Position numbers and translations under genes: made by a program. The notes under the pieces are model-generated. The model did no database searches, was not told the DNA's origin, and saw only the letters and a list, made by a program, of their open reading frames with translations. Source: MGBC108787 sp964591225 (GTDB lineage Bacteria > Bacillota_I > Bacilli_A > RF39 > UBA660). From it: a stretch of 16,847 bases of DNA. Numbering within the stretch: position 1 is the first letter of the stretch; each line of letters opens with the position of its first letter. The stretch lies in contig CAZQAO010000020.1 in assembly GCA_964591225.1 (NCBI GenBank), positions 1 to 16,847 on the forward strand. The letters run 5' to 3'. Below, piece after piece: positions 11,930 to 16,847 of this stretch.

Positions 11930-14047
11930 ATGAAAGAAGAGATTGTCAAAGTATTAGATTCTATTTATGAAGCGAAAGAGGCAATAGAAATAAATGATTT
12001 ATTACATTTAAAAAGTCCCGAAGAATATAAAGAATTAGAAACATGTTTAGAAGAATTAACTAATGAATATGTTCTTTATAAAACTAAAAAAGACAAATAT
12101 ATATTATTAAAAAATTGTCCGAGTTTAAGAATGGGTAAATTAACGGTCAATAAAAAAGGTTATGGCTTTGTAATATTAGATAAAGAAGATGATTTATATA
12201 TTGCGAGTGATAATATGAATGGAGCTATCCATGACGATATTGTTCTAGCTGAAATTATTCGAAGTGGAGTTAAAAAAGAAGGCCGTATTTTAAAAGTTAT
12301 TAAACGTGATATAAGTGATATGGTGGGAGAAATTGTTGTTAAAGACAATGAATTATGGGTTGATTTAGATGACGATAAAAAAGATATTGATTTAGTTTTA
12401 AAAAAAGAATCTTTAACTAATTGTGTTCCTGGTCATAAAGTAGTTGTTCGTTTACTTAAAGAGTTAGGACCGAAACGTTATTTAGCTGAAGTAATCCGGA
12501 TTCTAGGACATAAAGATGATCCCGGGGTAGATATTTTATCCATTGCTTGTAAGTATGGAATTGAAACTGAATTTAATGCTGATGTTTTAAAAGAATTAGA
12601 AAGTGTCCCTACGGAAGTTGATCCTAAAGATTTACAAAATCGAACTGATTTAACGGATAAAGTTATTTTTACTATTGATGGCTCTCATACCAAAGATATA
12701 GATGATGCAATTAGTTTAGAAAGAAAAGGCGATAATTATGTTCTAGGAGTCCATATCGCTGATGTTTCCCATTACGTTAAAGAAAATACTGCTTTAGGAG
12801 ATACGGCTTATGAAAGAGGAACTTCTTGTTATTTAGCTGATACCGTTATTCCTATGATTCCTCATAAATTATCTAATGGTATATGCTCACTAAATGAAGG
12901 AGTTATTCGGCTTACTATGAGTTGTGTAATGGAAATTAATAATAAAGGTAAAGTAGTTAATTATGATATTTTTCCTAGTTATATAAAAAGTCGTAAGAAA
13001 ATGACTTATGAAGCTGTCAATGATATTTTAATGCGAGATATTGTTGCTCCTGATTATCAAGAATTTGCTCCTATTTTGAAAGAAATGAATGAACTAGCCC
13101 ATATTTTAAGAAAAGAAAAAAATAGTCGCGGTTATATTGATTTTGATTTAGATGAAGCCGAAGTTATTCAAGACGAAAATGGTCGAGCTATCGATATTGT
13201 TAAACGAGATCGAGAAGATGGCGAAAAACTAATCGAAGATTTTATGATTGCTGCTAACGAAACGGTAGCTAGTCATATCTATAATATGGATTTACCTTTT
13301 ATATACCGAGTTCATGGAACTCCCAATAGTGAAAAAATTGATGATTTTGTTAATTTAGTTAAACTCTTAGGTTATGATTTACAAACTAAAGTAACTGATT
13401 TAACCCCTATTACCATGCAAAAATTACTAAAAGAATTATCCGATAAAGATGAATTTAAAATATTATCAAGTATGTTATTAAGAAGTATGAAAAAAGCTGA
13501 ATATAGTAAAGATAATATCGGTCACTTTGGTTTAGGAAGTCGCAGTTATACACATTTTACCAGTCCGATTCGTCGGTTTCCTGATTTAACTGTTCATCGC
13601 TTATTAAAAAAATATTTAATTGAAAAAGATTTATCAATGGCCACAATTAGTTATTATGATTCTGCTCTAGTAGATATTGCTGAACACTCTAGTGAAAAAG
13701 AAGTAGGAAGTGTCAATGCTGAACGCGATGTCTTAGATATGAAAATGGCTGAGTACATGGAAAATCATATTGGAGAAGTCTACGAAGGAGTTATTACTAC
13801 TGTAACTAATTTTGGTTTCTTTGTCGAATTACCTAATATGGTCGAAGGTTTAGTTCATGTTAATACTTTAAAAGGTGATTATTATAATTATATACCCGAG
13901 AAATTAGCTTTGATTGGAAATAATAGTAAAAAACAATATCGTATTGGGGATAAATTACAAATAAAAGTTATTGGAGCCAGTAAAGAAACCGCAATGATTG
14001 ATTTTGAAATTGTGAAAGAAGAACCAGAAGATGGAAATAAAGAATAA
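11930..14047 (+). CDS. rnr: Ribonuclease R
   Basis: RNase R is a processive 3'-5' exoribonuclease that degrades structured RNA and, with tmRNA and SmpB, non-stop mRNAs. The 705-residue product has an N-terminal winged-helix domain (about 1-65), cold-shock domains (about 66-215), the RNB catalytic domain (about 235-570) and a C-terminal S1 domain (about 620-695, VYEGVITTVTNFGFFVELPNM). The four catalytic aspartates are D250, D256, D258 and D259, with the spacing of D201, D207, D209 and D210 in E. coli RNase II. The Lys-rich tail after S1 seen in longer homologues is absent; the protein ends in EEPEDGNKE. ATG 11930 follows GAGGAGTGA, and the 3' end overlaps smpB by 17 nt. Confidence 0.96.
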   Translation: MKEEIVKVLDSIYEAKEAIEINDLLHLKSPEEYKELETCLEELTNEYVLYKTKKDKYILLKNCPSLRMGKLTVNKKGYGFVILDKEDDLYIASDNMNGAIHDDIVLAEIIRSGVKKEGRILKVIKRDISDMVGEIVVKDNELWVDLDDDKKDIDLVLKKESLTNCVPGHKVVVRLLKELGPKRYLAEVIRILGHKDDPGVDILSIACKYGIETEFNADVLKELESVPTEVDPKDLQNRTDLTDKVIFTIDGSHTKDIDDAISLERKGDNYVLGVHIADVSHYVKENTALGDTAYERGTSCYLADTVIPMIPHKLSNGICSLNEGVIRLTMSCVMEINNKGKVVNYDIFPSYIKSRKKMTYEAVNDILMRDIVAPDYQEFAPILKEMNELAHILRKEKNSRGYIDFDLDEAEVIQDENGRAIDIVKRDREDGEKLIEDFMIAANETVASHIYNMDLPFIYRVHGTPNSEKIDDFVNLVKLLGYDLQTKVTDLTPITMQKLLKELSDKDEFKILSSMLLRSMKKAEYSKDNIGHFGLGSRSYTHFTSPIRRFPDLTVHRLLKKYLIEKDLSMATISYYDSALVDIAEHSSEKEVGSVNAERDVLDMKMAEYMENHIGEVYEGVITTVTNFGFFVELPNMVEGLVHVNTLKGDYYNYIPEKLALIGNNSKKQYRIGDKLQIKVIGASKETAMIDFEIVKEEPEDGNKE

Positions 14048-14459
14048 AAGGGCTTATTACGATTATTATATTGAAAAAGAAATTGAAGCCGGAATTCAGT
14101 TAGTAGGAACCGAGATTAAAAGTGTTCGTTCTGCTATGGTTCAACTTAAAGATAGTTATGTCTATATTAAAAATAATGAAGCTTATATTATGAATATGCA
14201 TATTGCCAAATATGAACAAGGTAATCAATTTAATCATGAAGAAGATCGCACCAGAAAATTATTACTACATAAAAAAGAAATAAAAAAATTAAAAGAAGCT
14301 GTCAGTCGTGAAGGTTACAGTCTAATACCCTTAAAAATTTATCTAAAAAATGGTTATGCGAAATTATTAATTGGTATTGCTCGCGGTAAAAAGTTATATG
14401 ATAAACGAGCAGTTTTAAAAAAGAAAACAGAAGAAAGAGAAGCTAGTCGTTATGTTTAG
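14031..14459 (+). CDS. smpB: SsrA-binding protein SmpB
   Basis: SmpB binds the tRNA-like domain of tmRNA and mimics the missing codon-anticodon helix in stalled ribosomes. The 142-residue product shows NKRAYYDYYIEKEIEAGIQLVGTEIKSVR (5-33), QLKDSYV and the C-terminal IGIARGKKLYDKRAVLKKKTEEREASR. Homologues generally run about 150-160 residues and end in a basic tail (typically ALKRR-like); here it stops at SRYV, so the last few tail residues are missing. The coding end also forms a terminator stem. The start overlaps rnr by 17 nt without a strong ribosome binding site, so translation is likely coupled. Confidence 0.95.
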   Translation: MEIKNKRAYYDYYIEKEIEAGIQLVGTEIKSVRSAMVQLKDSYVYIKNNEAYIMNMHIAKYEQGNQFNHEEDRTRKLLLHKKEIKKLKEAVSREGYSLIPLKIYLKNGYAKLLIGIARGKKLYDKRAVLKKKTEEREASRYV

Positions 14460-14470
14460 TTTCTTTTTTT
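14434..14470 (+). terminator. Intrinsic terminator formed by the smpB 3' end
   Basis: The 12-base arm at 14434-14445 pairs with 14457-14468, with two G-U pairs and an 11-nt loop, and T residues run to 14470. The TAG stop of smpB (14457-14459) opens the 3' arm, so the whole 5' arm is coding sequence for the SmpB tail. The stem is mostly A-U, so strength is uncertain. Confidence 0.55.
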
Positions 14471-14482
14471 AAGGCTTTTTGT

Positions 14483-14488
14483 TATAAT
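14483..14488 (+). promoter_or_regulatory. -10 box of the DUF3048 gene
   Basis: A consensus TATAAT lies 19 nt before ATG 14508 and directly upstream of the AGGTGG ribosome binding site. The -35 region is T-rich (TTTCTT) and weak. Confidence 0.5.
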
Positions 14489-14507
14489 TATATTAGGTGG
14501 TAAAAAT

Positions 14508-15551
14508 ATGAAAAAACTAAGTAAAAAAACTAAAATAATTATTGCTGTTATTACCTTAGTTTTATTATTAGGTGGCGGTTCTTTTTTATTTATTAAATTT
14601 TTTAATGCTGGTACTAAAGAAAAACCCGATGATTCTAAAGAAGAAGTTAAAAAGATTCAAATCGTTGATGAAGATAGCAAGAGTAGACCAATCGCCGTTA
14701 TGATTAATAATATTGGGACAGCCAGAAAATATCATGCCGGTTTACAAGATGCTTATATGGTTTATGAAATGATTGTCGAAGGTGGTTTAACACGTTTAAT
14801 GGCTGTTTATAAAGATGCTGATACTGCACGAATTGGATCTATAAGAAGTGCTAGACATTATTATTTAGATTATGCTTTAGAAAATGATGCTATTTATGTC
14901 CATTGGGGTTATAGTGAATATGCCCAAAATGATATTACCAAATTAAAAGTTAATAACTTAAATGGTTTAGTTTATGGCGATAAATATTTTTGGAGAGATA
15001 AAGACTTACCAGTATCTTCAGAACATACTGCTTATACAAGTATGGAATTAATTAAAAAAGGTATTAAAAAACTTGGTTATCGTACGGAAACTAATAAAGG
15101 AACTTTACTTAAATATAGTGCTGATAATATTGATTTAAAGAACATGGAAGGAGCTATTCCAGCTAGTACTGTATCTATTCCTTATTCAAGTAGTGTTACT
15201 ACCGAATATGTTTATGATAGTGAAAATCAAGTTTATAAAAGAAGTGTTAATAAAACTGCTCATACGGATTATGAAACTAAAAAACAATACACTGCCAAAA
15301 ACATTATTACTTATCAAGTAGATAATTATACGATAGATGGCGATGCTAAAGATAGACAAGAACTTAATAATATTGGATCAGGTGATGGCTATTATATTAG
15401 TAATGGTTATGCTATACCTATTCATTGGTCAAAATCTAGTCGCACAGCTAGAACTAAATATACTTTAACTAATGGTCAAGAATTAGTAGTTAATGATGGT
15501 AATACTTATATTCAAATACAACCCGATAATCAAAAATTAACCATTTCATAA
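14508..15551 (+). CDS. YerB-like membrane-anchored protein, DUF3048 family
   Basis: The 347-residue product has a Lys-rich start, one hydrophobic segment (9-30) and an extracellular DUF3048 domain. Family features are RPIAVMINN (60-68), GLQDAYMVYEMIVEGGLTRLMAVY (78-101), IGSIRSARHYYL (109-120) and DAIYVHWGYSEYA (127-139), followed by a C-terminal subdomain (about 215-345) that includes SDGYYISNGYA-like and THWSK-like strands. Bacillus YerB is usually a lipoprotein, but no Cys follows the hydrophobic segment here, so this one is probably held by an uncleaved signal anchor. The molecular function of the family is not established. It interrupts the usual smpB-ssrA neighbourhood. Confidence 0.88.
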   Translation: MKKLSKKTKIIIAVITLVLLLGGGSFLFIKFFNAGTKEKPDDSKEEVKKIQIVDEDSKSRPIAVMINNIGTARKYHAGLQDAYMVYEMIVEGGLTRLMAVYKDADTARIGSIRSARHYYLDYALENDAIYVHWGYSEYAQNDITKLKVNNLNGLVYGDKYFWRDKDLPVSSEHTAYTSMELIKKGIKKLGYRTETNKGTLLKYSADNIDLKNMEGAIPASTVSIPYSSSVTTEYVYDSENQVYKRSVNKTAHTDYETKKQYTAKNIITYQVDNYTIDGDAKDRQELNNIGSGDGYYISNGYAIPIHWSKSSRTARTKYTLTNGQELVVNDGNTYIQIQPDNQKLTIS

Positions 15552-15593
15552 AAAAAGGCAGATAACATATCTTATTAATAAGGAGGGATATTT

Positions 15594-15809
15594 ATGCAAA
15601 CAATTATTGATTTTATAGTTTCTAATTATTTATGGTTTCTAATTATTTCCATTATTTTAATATTTGCTTTAATAGGGTATTTAGTTGATACTAACGAAAA
15701 AAAGGATACAACTCCTACGAATATGAATCCTAATTTAGATAATTCTAATCCCACGGGAACGGAAATAAAAGCCGAAGAATCACCAATGGACGTTTTAAAT
15801 AACAAATAG
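15594..15809 (+). CDS. 71-residue single-pass membrane protein
   Basis: ATG 15594 follows a strong AAGGAGGG. One transmembrane helix (about 12-30, YLWFLIISIILIFALIGYLVD) is followed by a hydrophilic Asn/Thr/Pro-rich tail of 40 residues with no cysteines or catalytic motif. The short LIGYLVD boundary looks conserved among small membrane proteins of gut Firmicutes, which is recollection only. It begins 42 bp after the DUF3048 gene with no terminator between, so the two probably share a transcript. No function can be assigned. Confidence 0.7.
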   Translation: MQTIIDFIVSNYLWFLIISIILIFALIGYLVDTNEKKDTTPTNMNPNLDNSNPTGTEIKAEESPMDVLNNK

Positions 15810-15833
15810 TTTTAGGAAAATCTAAAACTATTT
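15804..15833. terminator. 12-bp perfect inverted repeat spanning both convergent stops
   Basis: AAATAGTTTTAG (15804-15815) pairs perfectly with CTAAAACTATTT (15822-15833) across a 6-nt loop. The plus-strand stop TAG (15807-15809) and the minus-strand stop (15830-15828) lie at mirror positions in the stem. The arms are T-rich but no long T-run follows on either strand. It is likely a bidirectional terminator or mRNA 3'-end stabiliser. Confidence 0.65.
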
Positions 15834-16370
15834 ATCATTTAATAAACATTCATTTTCATTACAAGTAATCATTATCTCTTTTATTTTACTTTCTGAAGGA
15901 CAGGATAAGTATATTTTTAAGCGATAATCATTAGTATCGATCTTGGTAATAATTAAATAACTAGAAACTAAATCACACTCTTTATTATTTTTATCTTTTA
16001 AAGGTGTAATTAATTCTTTATCTAACATTTCTTCTAATAATAAAGATGTCGAATCCCCAATATTCTTAGGTAAATTATCTTTATTATATAATTTAAAAGT
16101 AGCATCGACAATACTATTCATATTATCCGTAATCACTTTATTTTTATTTTGATAATTCTTATTAACACGGGAAATAATAAAAATAATTAGTATCATTACT
16201 AAAACTAAAATTAATAATCTAATGATAATTTTTTTAAAATCTATTTTAGCAAAAAATTGATTCTTCTTTTTAGTAGTTTCAGGAGTATTAAAAAATTTAG
16301 CTTTTTTCTTTTTCTTTTTAATTTTCGGAATTTTTCGCTTTTTATATTTAATTTCTTTTTCTTCGTACAT
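15828..16370 (-). CDS. Membrane protein with a long basic N-terminus and a pilin-like outer domain
   Basis: The 180-residue product has an extremely Lys/Arg-rich cytoplasmic segment (residues 1-46), a transmembrane helix (about 47-67, IIIRLLILVLVMILIIFIISR), then a helix (70-95) and a small domain. That domain reads LLLEEMLDKELITPL ... KECDLVSSYLIITK ... YRLKIYLSC, with C132 and C157 in the positions of the cysteine pair of the proteins at 2977 and 3407, spaced 25 rather than 21 residues. Two more cysteines (C170, C175) lie near the end. No prepilin cleavage site is present. ATG 16370 has GAGGG upstream. It is convergent with the 71-residue protein gene and divergent from ssrA. Function unknown. 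Confidence 0.75.
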   Translation of the reverse strand: MYEEKEIKYKKRKIPKIKKKKKKAKFFNTPETTKKKNQFFAKIDFKKIIIRLLILVLVMILIIFIISRVNKNYQNKNKVITDNMNSIVDATFKLYNKDNLPKNIGDSTSLLLEEMLDKELITPLKDKNNKECDLVSSYLIITKIDTNDYRLKIYLSCPSESKIKEIMITCNENECLLNDK

Positions 16371-16393
16371 ACTAAACCCTCATTCGTTTTCCT

Positions 16394-16422
16394 ATTATAC
16401 AACAAGTTCCAATTATTGTATA
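16394..16422 (-). promoter_or_regulatory. Promoter of the minus-strand membrane protein gene
   Basis: On the minus strand, TATACA (16422-16417), a 17-bp spacer and TATAAT (16399-16394). The leader is about 18 nt and contains GAGGG. Confidence 0.55.
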
Positions 16423-16442
16423 TGGAATTTTTAACGTATTTA

Positions 16443-16451
16443 TGATAAAAT
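16443..16451 (+). promoter_or_regulatory. Extended -10 promoter of ssrA
   Basis: TG (16443-16444), one base, then TAAAAT (16446-16451), ending 11 bp before the mature tmRNA 5' end. The -35 region (near TGGAAT, 16423-16428) is poor, so the extended -10 probably carries the promoter. Confidence 0.5.
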
Positions 16452-16462
16452 GGCAGATATAT

Positions 16463-16813
16463 GGGGCAGTAAATGGTCTCGACAATTACTACTACATAAG
16501 ATGGCAAGTGGTAGGCATACCTTAAATGCACCAAAAAATAAATAACGAAACAAATAGTTTCACTCCTGCTTTTGCCTAATATAAGGTTAAGGGAGACTTC
16601 TATTTACTTTCTCTTATAGGGTAAATTAGAGGTTCATAAATATAAGATATATCATTTGAATCGTTTAAGTTTAAATGATGAATTTTTATTAAACTAGTTA
16701 TATAATAGGTACGCTATAGCCGGTTATATAATGAGATTAAAATCTAGCTAAACTTGTAGAAATTTTATGATAGAGTACTTTGGACAGGAGTTCGACTCTC
16801 CTCTGCTCCACCA
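16463..16813 (+). ncRNA. ssrA: Transfer-messenger RNA (tmRNA)
   Basis: tmRNA rescues stalled ribosomes with SmpB and tags the nascent chain for proteolysis. The tRNA-like domain is clear. GGGGCAG (16463-16469) pairs with CTGCTCC (16803-16809) as a 7-bp acceptor stem, followed by A and an encoded CCA to 16813. The T arm is AGGAG-TTCGACT-CTCCT, the TCTCGACA element follows the acceptor, and CTACATAAG upstream of the message pairs with CTTGTAG near 16753. A likely first pseudoknot uses GGCAT and ATGC around 16514-16529. The predicted tag frame starts at AAC 16544, ten or eleven bases after the pseudoknot and right after TAAAT, and reads NETNSFTPAFA to the TAA at 16577. Length is 351 nt. The tRNA-like ends are certain; the resume codon is probable. 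Confidence 0.93.
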
Positions 16814-16847
16814 TAAGAGTATTAAAGTATCAATTTGAAAGAAATTG

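Noticed and set aside
16241..16534. Minus-strand open frame overlapping the membrane protein gene and the 5' end of tmRNA.
   Set aside because: It crosses the tmRNA and a promoter and is Lys-rich only because it shadows the Lys-rich N-terminus in another frame.
16528..16545. GCA 16528 as the tmRNA resume codon (tag APKNK).
   Set aside because: The tag would be only five residues and the codon lies within the likely pseudoknot; the later frame is longer and ends in a typical AFA. Kept as an alternative in the findings.
1..16847. Mycoplasma code, with TGA read as Trp.
   Set aside because: All clear Trp codons are TGG, and TGA ends the genes at 2930 and 11925 right before the next unit.
1..16847. 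CRISPR arrays, insertion sequences, integrases, toxin-antitoxin pairs or prophage.
   Set aside because: No direct-repeat arrays, transposase motifs or terminal inverted repeats were seen; base composition is even across the window.

Overview
This is a low-GC, gene-dense stretch of a bacterial chromosome from a Gram-positive-derived lineage (Bacilli or Mollicutes-like; an RF39-type gut lineage would fit, but the sequence cannot settle this). The signs are AT-rich codon use, strong GGAGG or AGGTG ribosome binding sites, Firmicutes-style ribosomal protein leaders, and gene neighbourhoods known from Bacillus. TGA is used as a stop (2928-2930, 11923-11925) and Trp is TGG, so the code is 11, not the Mycoplasma code. 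There are no mobile elements, CRISPR arrays or phage genes, and no gene-free gap above about 150 bp.

Region 1 (1-2570) is the ribosomal stalk locus: promoter, leader hairpin, rplK, rplA, then a perfect-consensus promoter inside the rplA 3' end, an L10 leader with attenuator, rplJ, rplL and a terminator. Region 2 (2570-3771) holds three short membrane-protein genes, two of them pilin-like, where most Firmicutes carry rpoB-rpoC. Region 3 (3783-8158) is the str operon: structured leader, rpsL, rpsG, fusA, then tuf with its own promoter and a terminator. EF-G here has unusual G4 and G5 motifs (NKMG and GDA), S12 has Ile at the usual KDLPG proline, and L11 has Thr in its Pro-rich antibiotic site plus a long acidic tail.

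Region 4 (8170-11210) holds envelope genes and one ribosome-assembly GTPase: a membrane-anchored class A beta-lactamase-like serine hydrolase, a convergent FemAB-type aminoacyl transferase, and engB (ysxC). Region 5 (11220-16813) is the Firmicutes secG-rnr-smpB-ssrA trans-translation and RNA-decay cluster, interrupted twice: a prepilin gene lies between secG and rnr, and three envelope genes (a DUF3048/YerB-like protein, a 71-residue membrane protein and a convergent pilin-like membrane protein) lie between smpB and ssrA. The tmRNA is complete, has an encoded CCA end, and is predicted to give a degradation tag ending in AFA rather than ALAA.

Three themes recur. First, four small membrane proteins spread over the window share a pilin-like layout and a similar C-terminal module, with no pilus machinery in view. 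Second, the genome is very compact: leaders of 10-20 nt, promoters overlapping preceding genes, and terminator stems that contain stop codons. Third, several translation factors deviate at residues that are normally near-invariant and that contact nucleotides or antibiotics.
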